Below are positions 35,354-44,232 of a stretch of DNA of 64,000 nucleotides, piece by piece. This DNA comes from a bacterium. GTDB taxonomy: Bacteria > Pseudomonadota > Alphaproteobacteria > SP197. The position numbers and the translations under genes were made by a program. The notes under the pieces are model-generated. The model saw only the letters and a program-made list of their open reading frames with translations, ran no database searches and was not told where the DNA came from. The first letter of the stretch is position 1. Every line of letters begins with the position of its first letter. The stretch covers positions 1 to 64,000 of the forward strand of contig JAPPGE010000003.1 in the NCBI GenBank assembly GCA_028821455.1. Reading direction: 5' to 3'.

Positions 35354-36739
35354 ATGAACCAGATCATTGATCGTGCCGTCCGCCGCGTGGGACAGGGTCT
35401 TTTCTGGGCAACCATTCTGCTGGTTGCCGTGCCAGGCGAGGCAGCAGCGGCGGTGCCTGACGAATCGCAGTTCGTCTTCAACACCTTCTCCTTCCTGGTG
35501 TGGGGCGCCCTGGTCATGTGGATGTGCGCCGGCTTCACGATGCTGGAGTCGGGTTCGGTGCGCACGAAGAACGCCTCGGTCATCTGCCTCAAGAACATCG
35601 GCCTCTATTCCATCGCCGGGCTCGCCTTCTACTTCATCGGCTACAACCTCATGTACGTCGATGTCTCCGGATGGATCGGCACCGTCACGTTCCTCTACGG
35701 ACCTTCAGCCGACGAGCTGGCCCTGCTCGACGGCGACGAGGAAGCGGTCGGAACGGTTGTGTCCAACGGTTACTCGGTGATGTCGGACTGGTTTTTCCAG
35801 ATGGTCTTCGTCGCCACCGCTGCCTCGATCGTCTCCGGCGCCCTCGCCGAACGTGTCAAGCTGTGGTCCTTCTTTGCCTTCATCACGGTGCTGACCGCCA
35901 TCATCTACCCCATCGTCGGTGCCTGGACCTGGGGTGGTGGCTGGCTCAGCGAGAGGGGCTTCCAGGACTTTGCCGGTTCCACCATCGTTCATTCGACCGG
36001 TGGCTGGGCAGCCCTTGCCGGCGCCATCGTGGTGGGTGCGCGCCGGGGCAAGTTCCGGGCGGACGGCAGCGTGAAGCCCACCCCGCCGTCGAATGTTCCG
36101 GTGGTGACGCTTGGTGTCTTCATCCTCTGGCTGGGCTGGTTCGGTTTCAATGGTGGTTCACAGCTTGCTCTTGGAGGTGCGGTCGATGCGGTCGCCATGA
36201 GCAACGTTCTCGTCAACACGAATCTCGCCGCGGCAGCAGGCGTGATGGCGGCGATCAGCACCGCCCGTCCGATTTTCGGCCGTGTTGATCTGCTGGCCGG
36301 TCTCAATGGCGCCATCGCCGGTCTCGTCGCCATCACGGCCGGTCCGGATCTGGTCGATCACTACTGGGCGATCATCATCGGCGCAGTGGGCGGCATCGTC
36401 TGCACTCTCGGCATGAAGGTCATGGAAATGGTGAAGCTCGACGACGTGGTCGGTGCGGTTCCGGCCCATCTCGTTGCCGGCGTGTGGGGTACCCTGGCCG
36501 TCTGCATCACCGCCGGCGGGAACTTCGGGGTCCAGCTTCTGGGTGTGCTCGCCATCGGCGCGTTCGTCTTCGCCGTGTCGCTCGCCCTGTGGTTCCTGCT
36601 CCAGAAGACGGTTGGCGTGCGGGTCTCCGAGACCGTGGAGGAGATTGGCCAGGATTCCGCCGAGCTTGGCATCGAGGCCTATCCGGAGTTCGTGGTCATG
36701 CCCGATGCGGATGACGTGGAGGAATTGAAGCGCTCCTGA
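35354..36739 (+). CDS. amtB: Ammonium transporter
   Basis: Amt-family ammonium channel, 461 residues, inner membrane. There is a signal-like first helix ending GEAAAA and about eleven transmembrane segments. The paired pore histidines are recognisable in STIVHSTGGWAAL and VPAHLVAGVWGTL. It ends with a long charged tail (EEIGQDSAELGIE and beyond). GGAGG stands 5 bases before ATG 35354; the open frame from 35207 is not supported by a ribosome site. No glnK lies beside it, which is unusual since amtB and glnK are normally paired. An amidase gene follows 15 bases later and may release ammonia. Confidence 0.92.
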   Translation: MNQIIDRAVRRVGQGLFWATILLVAVPGEAAAAVPDESQFVFNTFSFLVWGALVMWMCAGFTMLESGSVRTKNASVICLKNIGLYSIAGLAFYFIGYNLMYVDVSGWIGTVTFLYGPSADELALLDGDEEAVGTVVSNGYSVMSDWFFQMVFVATAASIVSGALAERVKLWSFFAFITVLTAIIYPIVGAWTWGGGWLSERGFQDFAGSTIVHSTGGWAALAGAIVVGARRGKFRADGSVKPTPPSNVPVVTLGVFILWLGWFGFNGGSQLALGGAVDAVAMSNVLVNTNLAAAAGVMAAISTARPIFGRVDLLAGLNGAIAGLVAITAGPDLVDHYWAIIIGAVGGIVCTLGMKVMEMVKLDDVVGAVPAHLVAGVWGTLAVCITAGGNFGVQLLGVLAIGAFVFAVSLALWFLLQKTVGVRVSETVEEIGQDSAELGIEAYPEFVVMPDADDVEELKRS

Positions 36740-36754
36740 TCGACACGAACCGGC

Positions 36755-38167
36755 GTGCCGTTCATGGGTCACTGGTGGCAAGGGAGCGCCGTTGAGACGG
36801 CATCGGCGATCCGTCGCCGGGAGGTTGGTGCTCTCGAGGTGGTGGAGAGTCACATCGCCCGCATGGACGAGGTCAACGCGCATGTGAATGCCGTCACCGT
36901 GCGTAAGGACGAGGAGGCGCGTCGTGCTGCGCGTGCAGCCGATGACGCCTTGGCGGCCGGCACTCCCGTGGGGCCACTGCATGGGGTCCCTGTCACCATC
37001 AAGGAAAATGTCGACGTGGCCGGACAGGCGACCACCAACGGCATTCCGGCCTTCGCGGACAATGTGGCTAGCGCCGACTCTCCCGTCGTTGCCCACTTGA
37101 GGAACGCCGGCGCCATCATCATCGGCCGTACCAACACCCCGGAATTCAGCTTCCGCTGGTTCACCGACAATCCGTTGCGCGGCGCCACGCTCAATCCCTG
37201 GGACCGGGATGTCACGCCCGGTGGGTCCGGAGGCGGCGGCAGCGCGTCCCTGGCCGTGGGTATCGGCTGCATCGCCCATGGAAACGACGTTGGCGGTTCC
37301 CTGCGATATCCCGCCTTTGCATGCGGCGTGGCGACCGTTCGCCCGACGCTCGGACGTGTTCCGGCTTTCAATCCATCGGCGGCAGCAGAACGCCCGCCCA
37401 TGTTCCAACTGATGTCGGTTCAGGGACCGATGGCGCGCGAAGTGAGGGATGTACGCCTTGCTCTCGAGGTGATGGCGGCCCGTGATCCCCGTGATCCGTG
37501 GTGGGTGCCGGCACCGGTTGCACCTTCGCCTTCCGATCGCAAGCCCAGGGTTGCCGTCACCCCTGACCCCGGCGCCCTGGGAGTACACCCGCGCCAACGC
37601 GAAGCGGTGACGTCGGCCGCCGACGCACTTGCTTCAGCCGGATACGATGTCGTCGAGGCCGAGCCTCCGCGAATTGGCGACGCCATGCAGTGCTGGGAAC
37701 GCCAGATTGCCACCGAGCTGACCTTCTACATGGAAGGCGACATGCGTCGCCATGGCGGCCATGCGATCAATCGCAAGCTCGACTTCATCAGGACCAACGT
37801 GCCGACGCTCGACCTCGAATCCTATCTCGCGATGCTGTGCGAGAGACAGACCCTGCTGCGTGAATGGCTCCTCTTCCTCGAGGACTATCCTCTGGTCCTC
37901 GGTCCGGTGTCCACGGAGCCGCAGTTCCCGGTGGACGATGATCTTGTGAGCGCCGCACGGCTGGCTGAGATCTTTGTTGCCAACCGGCTGCTGACGACCG
38001 TCAATTTTCTCGGCCTGCCGGCAGCCGCCGTGCCGGTGGGACTCGCCGACGGCCTGCCGCTCGGAGTGCAGGTCATCGGCAACCGGTACCGCGAAGACAT
38101 GACACTCGATGCCGCCGAAGACATCGAAAGCGCGACTGGGGTGCTCACGCCCATCGACCCGCGTTGA
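36755..38167 (+). CDS. Amidase-signature family amidase
   Basis: Amidase of the Ser-cisSer-Lys type, 470 residues, cytoplasmic. The catalytic Lys is in VTIKENVD, the cis-Ser in PGGSGGGGSASLAVG and the nucleophilic Ser in GNDVGGSLRYPA. It hydrolyses an unknown amide, releasing ammonia or an amine. GTG 36755 and ATG 36764 are both possible starts; neither has a strong ribosome site. It lies just downstream of amtB, so the pair may serve nitrogen acquisition. Confidence 0.88.
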   Translation: MPFMGHWWQGSAVETASAIRRREVGALEVVESHIARMDEVNAHVNAVTVRKDEEARRAARAADDALAAGTPVGPLHGVPVTIKENVDVAGQATTNGIPAFADNVASADSPVVAHLRNAGAIIIGRTNTPEFSFRWFTDNPLRGATLNPWDRDVTPGGSGGGGSASLAVGIGCIAHGNDVGGSLRYPAFACGVATVRPTLGRVPAFNPSAAAERPPMFQLMSVQGPMAREVRDVRLALEVMAARDPRDPWWVPAPVAPSPSDRKPRVAVTPDPGALGVHPRQREAVTSAADALASAGYDVVEAEPPRIGDAMQCWERQIATELTFYMEGDMRRHGGHAINRKLDFIRTNVPTLDLESYLAMLCERQTLLREWLLFLEDYPLVLGPVSTEPQFPVDDDLVSAARLAEIFVANRLLTTVNFLGLPAAAVPVGLADGLPLGVQVIGNRYREDMTLDAAEDIESATGVLTPIDPR

Positions 38168-38170
38168 ATC

Positions 38171-38187
38171 GTCACGGCCGCCGTGAC
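38171..38187. other. Short hairpin between amidase and YdbH-like gene
   Basis: A perfect 7-base inverted repeat, GTCACGG-CCG-CCGTGAC, lies 3 bases after the amidase stop. It has no T run, so it may slow rather than end transcription, or stabilise the upstream message. Confidence 0.4.
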
Positions 38188-38218
38188 GTTGCGGCCGCGC
38201 ATCGGGCATGATGGCGCC

Positions 38219-41155
38219 ATGCCCCGATGGCTCAAACGATCCGGGAGAACCGTCGCGTTCGCCGTGCTTGTCGCCGGCGCGGCCACGATCGCCGGTCTTC
38301 ATGGCGCCCGTCACGAGATTGCCGGATGGCTGATCAGCCGCAGCCTCGGCGATGCGATTGCCGGTTTCGAGGTGGCGGAGGTGACGTTGGGGACCGTCAC
38401 CATGACCAACGTCACGTTCAATCCGCAAGGCACACTCGACGAGGCCCAGGCCCAGTGGAGTCTCGGCGGACTGGCCAGCGGCCACCTCGACCGGTTGACA
38501 CTCAGAGGGTGGAGGGCCGACTGGCCCACCCTGTCGCAGATGGCTGCCGGCATGACCGCGCTGGCGGCAGACGTCGTCGCCGAGGACACGCATGTCGACC
38601 TTTCCGGACCATGGGGCGCCATCATCCTTCGCTTTGACGCGGAACTCACCGATCAGCGGCCGGGGCTGAGCGGCACGGGGGAATGGCAGGCAGCACTGAT
38701 GGGACTGGAGGGCGCCGGTGACCTTGCCTTCACCTGGCACGGTGTCGATGACCAGGTGGTGATTGAATTCGCGTCGAAGGCAGATGGCGAGACAAGGGGC
38801 GCCGGACTTCCCGGTGGCCGCATCGTGGTGGAGGGCCTGACGAGCCGTCAGCCGGTGGCCGTGTTTCGTCTGGCGTGGCCTGGCCTCGCGGCAGGCGGCC
38901 TTGACATTGAAGGAACCGTCGACGGCGGTGGCCTCAAGGGGACAGCCTCCCTCTCCGGCGGCAGGGTTCCCCTTACCGCCGACATCGGTGTCACGGGCGA
39001 TGGCGAGGTCTGGCAGGTCGAGGGGATGGTGACCTCGGGCACGTCGCTCCATGCCGCCCTGCGACTCGACGCCCGGACAGCCGATGTTTCCGAGCCGGCA
39101 AGCTGGACGATCACGGGCGACGGTGTCGTGCAGACGACCGACCTGCATCTGGGGCCGTGGCTGGCGATGGAGAGTGCGAGCGCCGCCGTGAACCTCTCCG
39201 TCGAGGGTGGTCGATTGCGGGCGTCGCTTGGCGCGCCGCTGCCCATCGTTCTCAATCTTGGCGATGGCCTGCGCCTTGACCTTGCCCTGGGGACGGCGTT
39301 GCTGGAGGCAAGGCGGCAGGGCGACGGTGCCGAACTCACCGTAGCCCTCGAGACATCGGGTGAGGTGCCAGGCCGGGGCCGGGGCCGGGCACTCGTCACG
39401 GCTGATGTTGCATTCGACGGTGCCGGCCGTGTTGTTGCCCTCAGGATTCCGGATCTCGATCTCGTCATGGAGGGCGATGTGTCAGGCCATGTCACCGGAT
39501 CGGCCGACGTCGCCGGTGGGCCGGATGCATGGCGAGGAGGCATCGGCATTCACGGTCTCCTGGATGAGGTGGCGTTGGCTGACGCCACCTTCTACAACGT
39601 CACTCTCGATCTGCCGCTGACATTGGCGACCGGAAGCGGCGACCACCTCCTGCGCAGCAATTCATCGGCTCTGTTGCATGTCGGCGAGGCTCGCAGTCAT
39701 GCCATCGTCGCAGGTGGCGTGGACCTGGAGTTGCCGTTCGGAATCGATGTCATGGAACGCGGCATCGAGATTCGCCAGAGCGACACCGGCTGGATCGACC
39801 TGCAGACGTTCACACATGGTCCCATACGCCTGGTGGGGCCGGTCTCCGTCAAGCTCGAGAAGGAGTCACTCCCTCTCTTTGTCCTGGAGCAGCTGGGAAA
39901 GGACCTGTCCTGGGATCTGCGTCTGCAGGTCAGCGATACACCGCTGCATGCTGTCGTTCTCGATGACAGTCCGCGTCCCGCGATCATCGAGGGGATCCTG
40001 CCGGATCTCGGCATCCGCCTCGAAAGCCTTGGAGCCCATTACCTGCAGGCAACCATGGAGGCAGAAGGTGGTGATCTCGTCGTCAGGGGACCAGACTTGA
40101 GGGTCAGGGATATCCGTGCCCTCCTCAACTACAATTCGGGCCTGTCGCCCTGGCCACAGTTCAGTGCCGACGTGAGAAAGATCGATGACTTGAGAGACCC
40201 GCAACGCTTTACCCGGATGTCAGTGGACGTGGTGGCGACGCCAGTGTGGCCGGAAGGCGACGATGCGCGCCTGTCGATGACCCTCCACACCGACAAGACC
40301 CGATTTGTCGGTGCCATCGATGCCCGTTACATGCCGGAACGAGACCGTCTCGAAGCATCTGTCAGGACAGCCAGCGCGCTGTTCGAGATCCCGGGACTGC
40401 AGCCGGCGGACCTCTCCCCTCTCTACGGTGCACCCTTCAGTGATGTCCGTGGAGGCGTGGCTGTCACGGGAACACTCTGGTTCGAAGGAGAGGAGTCTGG
40501 CGCCAATCTCTCTGTCGACGTCAATGACGTCTCTGCCACGGTCGCTGGTGTCCAGGTGCGGCATGCCTCCGGCACCACCACCTTCACCAACCTCCTGCCG
40601 CCGGAGACATCGTCTGCCCAGACGTTCACGATCGCCGGACTCGACGCTCCCCTGCCGCTCCACGATGTCGAAGTGATGCTGTCCTGGCCCGGCGACGGCA
40701 CGGTGGTGGTCGAGAGCGCCGTGGCTCGCCTGCCAACAGGGCAACCATTCAGGGTCGAGCCCGTGGGTCGTGATGGTCACGCCATGAGATTCCGTCTTTC
40801 CGGACTCGATGCCGTATCCCTCTTCGACCATGCGGGGGTAGCGGGACTCGATCTGGAGAGCCGTCTCGATGGCGAGGTCGCGGTGTTGCCTGGCGAGGCG
40901 GGTCTTGTAATCGACATGGCCGAGCTCCGCACCTCGTCGCCGGGCGTCGTCGCCTTCGCCGGCAGCGGAGTGCGGGCCTACGATGCGCTGGTGTTCCACT
41001 ACGACCGCCGACAAGGGACATCCGGATCGATGCATGTCACGATGACGGAAGGCCGGTGCCGGTTGCGCCAGGAGTTCTCTCTCGGTCACGGTATCCACGC
41101 GTTGGCCGGCGCAGTCGCGGCATGGATGGGTGACGCTCGATGCGACAGCACGTGA
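38219..41155 (+). CDS. YdbH-like AsmA-superfamily protein (intermembrane lipid transport type)
   Basis: A 978-residue protein with one N-terminal membrane anchor (TVAFAVLVAGAATIAGL) and a very long beta-rich periplasmic part made of repeated short strands. The C-terminal region (SPLYGAPFSDVRGGVAVTG, then DGEVAVLPGEAGLVIDMA and SSPGVVAF) follows the pattern of YdbH proteins. In Escherichia coli YdbH is one of three redundant AsmA-like proteins that carry phospholipids to the outer membrane. Assignment rests on architecture and pattern, not on a diagnostic motif. It overlaps the MoxR gene by 16 bases and is an odd first member of a cox-type cluster. Confidence 0.72.
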   Translation: MPRWLKRSGRTVAFAVLVAGAATIAGLHGARHEIAGWLISRSLGDAIAGFEVAEVTLGTVTMTNVTFNPQGTLDEAQAQWSLGGLASGHLDRLTLRGWRADWPTLSQMAAGMTALAADVVAEDTHVDLSGPWGAIILRFDAELTDQRPGLSGTGEWQAALMGLEGAGDLAFTWHGVDDQVVIEFASKADGETRGAGLPGGRIVVEGLTSRQPVAVFRLAWPGLAAGGLDIEGTVDGGGLKGTASLSGGRVPLTADIGVTGDGEVWQVEGMVTSGTSLHAALRLDARTADVSEPASWTITGDGVVQTTDLHLGPWLAMESASAAVNLSVEGGRLRASLGAPLPIVLNLGDGLRLDLALGTALLEARRQGDGAELTVALETSGEVPGRGRGRALVTADVAFDGAGRVVALRIPDLDLVMEGDVSGHVTGSADVAGGPDAWRGGIGIHGLLDEVALADATFYNVTLDLPLTLATGSGDHLLRSNSSALLHVGEARSHAIVAGGVDLELPFGIDVMERGIEIRQSDTGWIDLQTFTHGPIRLVGPVSVKLEKESLPLFVLEQLGKDLSWDLRLQVSDTPLHAVVLDDSPRPAIIEGILPDLGIRLESLGAHYLQATMEAEGGDLVVRGPDLRVRDIRALLNYNSGLSPWPQFSADVRKIDDLRDPQRFTRMSVDVVATPVWPEGDDARLSMTLHTDKTRFVGAIDARYMPERDRLEASVRTASALFEIPGLQPADLSPLYGAPFSDVRGGVAVTGTLWFEGEESGANLSVDVNDVSATVAGVQVRHASGTTTFTNLLPPETSSAQTFTIAGLDAPLPLHDVEVMLSWPGDGTVVVESAVARLPTGQPFRVEPVGRDGHAMRFRLSGLDAVSLFDHAGVAGLDLESRLDGEVAVLPGEAGLVIDMAELRTSSPGVVAFAGSGVRAYDALVFHYDRRQGTSGSMHVTMTEGRCRLRQEFSLGHGIHALAGAVAAWMGDARCDST

Positions 41156-42060
41156 AGGACGATACCGGGCTCTTCCCCGGGTCGATTGACGAGACCGTTC
41201 ACCTTCTCGAATCGGAAGGTTACGTAACGGGCCGCGATCTTGCATGCGCCATCTACCTTGCGCTTGCCATGGAAAGACCGCTGTTTCTCGAAGGCGAGGC
41301 CGGGGTCGGCAAGACGGAGACGGCGAAGGTGCTGGCGACGGCGCTCGGCCGTCGACTGATCCGTCTGCAGTGCTATGAGGGACTCGATGTGGCCCAGGCG
41401 GTCTATGAGTGGAACTACCCGCGCCAGATGGTGGAGATCCGGCTGGCGGAGGCTGCCGGGTCGGTCGATCGCGATGCGGTCTCCGGTGCGATCTATCGCG
41501 ACGAATTCCTGCTCAGCCGGCCTGTTCTCGAGGCGTTGCGTCCCCATGACGAGGGTCCGCCTGTCCTTCTCATCGACGAGATCGATCGCACGGACGAACC
41601 CTTCGAGGCCTACCTTCTGGAGGTGTTGTCCGACTGGCAGGTCAGCATTCCCGAACTGGGAACGGTGACGGCCGAACGGCCGCCGATCGTCATCATCACC
41701 TCGAATCGGACACGCGAAGTGCATGACGCGCTCAAGCGTCGCTGCTTCTACCACTGGGTCGACTACCCCTCGCCCGAGCGGGAGATCGAGATCGTGGAGC
41801 GCAAGGTGCCCGGATGCGCGGACCGGCTCGGTGCTGAAATCGTCAGGTTTGTCCAGGCGCTGCGCCGCCAGGACCTCTACAAGACTCCCGGAGTTGCCGA
41901 AACCCTCGATTGGGCGATGGCTCTCGAGCACTTCAACACCCGGTCGCTGGAACCGGGGATTGTCGACAGTTCGCTGGGGGTGCTGCTCAAGCACCAGGAC
42001 GATGTCCGGGCCATCAGGGACACCGGCATCGAGGTACTCTTGAAGGAGGCCGGCACGTGA
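41140..42060 (+). CDS. MoxR-family AAA+ ATPase (CoxD-like)
   Basis: AAA+ chaperone, 306 residues, with Walker A EGEAGVGKTETAK, Walker B LLIDEIDRTDEPFEA and sensor region TSNRTREVHDALKRRC. In carboxydotrophs CoxD and CoxE help assemble the [CuSMoO2] centre of CO dehydrogenase. Here it is followed by a VWA protein, XdhC-type proteins and a MobA-like enzyme in the same order logic, but no coxMSL genes are in the window. Its stop overlaps the VWA gene by GTGA. Confidence 0.88.
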   Translation: MRQHVKDDTGLFPGSIDETVHLLESEGYVTGRDLACAIYLALAMERPLFLEGEAGVGKTETAKVLATALGRRLIRLQCYEGLDVAQAVYEWNYPRQMVEIRLAEAAGSVDRDAVSGAIYRDEFLLSRPVLEALRPHDEGPPVLLIDEIDRTDEPFEAYLLEVLSDWQVSIPELGTVTAERPPIVIITSNRTREVHDALKRRCFYHWVDYPSPEREIEIVERKVPGCADRLGAEIVRFVQALRRQDLYKTPGVAETLDWAMALEHFNTRSLEPGIVDSSLGVLLKHQDDVRAIRDTGIEVLLKEAGT

Positions 42061-43241
42061 GCGCGTTCCTGGCAAACGTGGTGCGCTTTGCGGGTTCCCT
42101 GCGTGCCGCCGGCCTGGCGGCGGGACCAGACAGGGTGCCTGACGCCCTCCGCGCCCTGGACCTGGCGGGCGTCACCCGGCGCGAGGACGTCTTCTGGCTG
42201 TGGCATGCGATCTTTGTCTCGCACGCGCACGAAAGCGATCTCTTTGCCACGATCTTTCATCGCTTCTGGTCGGGGAAATCCGCTGACGGAAAGGTCTTGG
42301 AGGAAGCCGTCGTCGAAGCCGGCGCCACGACCCCGGGACCGGCGGACGGCACCAGGGAAGACGGGCGACATGGTCCGCAAACCGGTGAACAGGGAACCTG
42401 GTCGGCCGCCGAGGCACTGCGCACGATGGACTTTGCCGACATGGACGAAGACGACATGGCGCGGGCGCGCCAGGCGGTGGCACAGATGTCGGTTGCCTTT
42501 GCCCCGCTTGCCGGCCGCCGCTTCAGGCCTTCGCCATCCGGCCGTCGTATCGATCTGAGGGCCGCGCTGCGGGGGGGTGTGCGTCAGCCCGGCGGCATGA
42601 TCACGCTGCCTCTCGTCCGGCGGGTCGACAAGCCGCCCGGGGTGGTGCTGCTGTGCGACATTTCCGGTTCCATGATCGACTACGCCCGCATGCTGATCTG
42701 TTTCGCCCATGCCCTGTCGGCGCTTGGCCGCAATGCGGGCACCCGCCGATGGACTGCCGGCGCGATGAAGGTCCATACCTTTACCTTCGGCACCCGGTTG
42801 ACCGATATCACCCGCGATCTGGCGACGCGCGATGCCGCGGCGGGCCTGCGCACGGTTGCGGCGCGCGTGGAGGACTGGTCCGGCGGCACCCGCATCGGCG
42901 AGTGCCTGGGGACCTTCAATCGCGGCTGGGGCCGGCGTCTTCCCGGCCAGGGCACGATCGTCATTCTCGTCACCGACGGCCTTGACCGCGATGTCGGTGG
43001 CAGCCTCGCGACCGAGATGGCGATGCTCAGGCGTTCGTGCCGGAAACTGGTATGGCTCAACCCCCTGTTGCGTTGGCGTGAATTCCAGCCCCGCACATGG
43101 GGGATTCGCACGATGCTGCCCCATGTTGACGGGTTCCTTCCATGCCATAATCTCGCGAGTCTCGAAGACCTGGCGGAGGTTCTTGCCAGACCGGGACGCG
43201 GATCTGCGGAGGACATGGCAGGATGGCTGAGAGCGGCTTGA
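42057..43241 (+). CDS. VWA-domain protein (CoxE-like)
   Basis: Partner of the MoxR ATPase, 394 residues. The MIDAS metal site reads LLCDISGSMIDYARML, with a conserved Thr in GGTRIGECL and an Asp in VTDGLDRD. The N-terminal part (RFAGSLRAAGLAAGPDRV) is typical of CoxE-like proteins. GTG 42057 overlaps the ATPase stop; the longer open frame from 41910 reads through the ATPase gene and is rejected. The MoxR/VWA pair is thought to act in metal insertion into molybdenum hydroxylases. Confidence 0.88.
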   Translation: MSAFLANVVRFAGSLRAAGLAAGPDRVPDALRALDLAGVTRREDVFWLWHAIFVSHAHESDLFATIFHRFWSGKSADGKVLEEAVVEAGATTPGPADGTREDGRHGPQTGEQGTWSAAEALRTMDFADMDEDDMARARQAVAQMSVAFAPLAGRRFRPSPSGRRIDLRAALRGGVRQPGGMITLPLVRRVDKPPGVVLLCDISGSMIDYARMLICFAHALSALGRNAGTRRWTAGAMKVHTFTFGTRLTDITRDLATRDAAAGLRTVAARVEDWSGGTRIGECLGTFNRGWGRRLPGQGTIVILVTDGLDRDVGGSLATEMAMLRRSCRKLVWLNPLLRWREFQPRTWGIRTMLPHVDGFLPCHNLASLEDLAEVLARPGRGSAEDMAGWLRAA

Positions 43242-43552
43242 TGGAGGACATATTGGAGACCGCCGAGGCCTGGTCCGGGGACGGCCACCGGGTAGCGCTG
43301 GCCACCGTGACCAGAACATGGGGGTCGAGCCCGCGTCCTGTGGGGAGCCAGCTCGTGGTGCGCCAGGACGGCTCATTCCGGGGCTCCGTGTCCGGCGGCT
43401 GCATCGAGGCTGCTGTCGTCGAAAGTGCGCGCGAGGCGATAGGGGACGGAAGGGTGCGCACCCTGGAGTTTACCGTCTCCAACGAACGTGCCTGGGAAGT
43501 GGGGCTCACCTGCGGAGGTACGATTCAGGTTTTCGTCGCACCACTGATATGA
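43223..43552 (+). CDS. XdhC/CoxF-like N-terminal domain protein
   Basis: A 109-residue protein equal to the XdhC_CoxI N-terminal domain: ALATVTRTWGSSPRPVGSQL and SGGCIEAAVVE are the conserved blocks, and the later GLTCGGTIQVFV contains a conserved Cys. XdhC-type proteins bind Mo cofactor and load it into xanthine or CO dehydrogenase-type enzymes. ATG 43223 has GGAGG 10 bases upstream; ATG 43241 (TGATG overlap) is an alternative. The Rossmann half of XdhC is encoded separately by the next gene. Confidence 0.85.
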   Translation: MAESGLMEDILETAEAWSGDGHRVALATVTRTWGSSPRPVGSQLVVRQDGSFRGSVSGGCIEAAVVESAREAIGDGRVRTLEFTVSNERAWEVGLTCGGTIQVFVAPLI

Positions 43553-44232
43553 AGGGCGCCACGCTCACGGCCCTCAACGAGGCTCGAAGGAAACGGGAGG
43601 GCGTCATTCACGCGACCTGGCTTGACAGCGGCGAATCGTGGCTGATCTGCCGCGACGATGCTCTTGATGCCGACCTGGCCCGGGACGTCGGCCAAGCGTT
43701 CCGGCTCGATCAGTCCCGGACGCTGGACGTGGGGGGCCGGCCACTCTTCCTTCATGTCTTCAATCCGCCCGTGCGGCTGATCATCGTCGGCGCCGTTCAT
43801 GTCGCGCAGTCGCTGGCAGTTCTTGCCAGAACAACGGGAATGGACCCGGTGATCGTCGATCCCCGACGCGCCTGGGCTGACGCGCGGCGATTCCCCGATG
43901 TACGCGTGATGGAGGCCTGGCCGGACGATGCACTGGCACGGCTGAAACCGGACCACCGCACGGCCGTGGCGGTGCTGACCCACGACCCCCGCATCGATGA
44001 CCCGGCGCTGATCGCCGCGCTCGATTCGCCGGCCTTCTACATCGGCGCCCTGGGCAGCCGGCGCAGCCATGCCAGGCGCCTGGAACGTCTTGCGGACGAG
44101 GGGCTTGACGGTCTTGCCATGGCGCGGATTCACGGCCCCGTCGGTCTCGACATCGGGGCGCGCTCGGCAGAGGAGATCGCACTTTCGATCATGGCGGAAG
44201 TCGTCGCCGCCCGGAACGGAAAACTGCAATGA
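43549..44232 (+). CDS. XdhC/CoxI C-terminal Rossmann-domain protein
   Basis: A 227-residue protein corresponding to the XdhC C-terminal domain. The nucleotide-binding segment reads IIVGAVHVAQSLAVLAR, followed by VIVDPRRAWADARRFP and the family block YIGALGSRRSHARR; IHGPVGLDIGARSAEEIALSI closes the domain. ATG 43549 overlaps the previous stop (ATGA), and its own end overlaps the next gene by four bases. Together with the 109-residue protein it makes a split XdhC. Confidence 0.87.
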   Translation: MKGATLTALNEARRKREGVIHATWLDSGESWLICRDDALDADLARDVGQAFRLDQSRTLDVGGRPLFLHVFNPPVRLIIVGAVHVAQSLAVLARTTGMDPVIVDPRRAWADARRFPDVRVMEAWPDDALARLKPDHRTAVAVLTHDPRIDDPALIAALDSPAFYIGALGSRRSHARRLERLADEGLDGLAMARIHGPVGLDIGARSAEEIALSIMAEVVAARNGKLQ

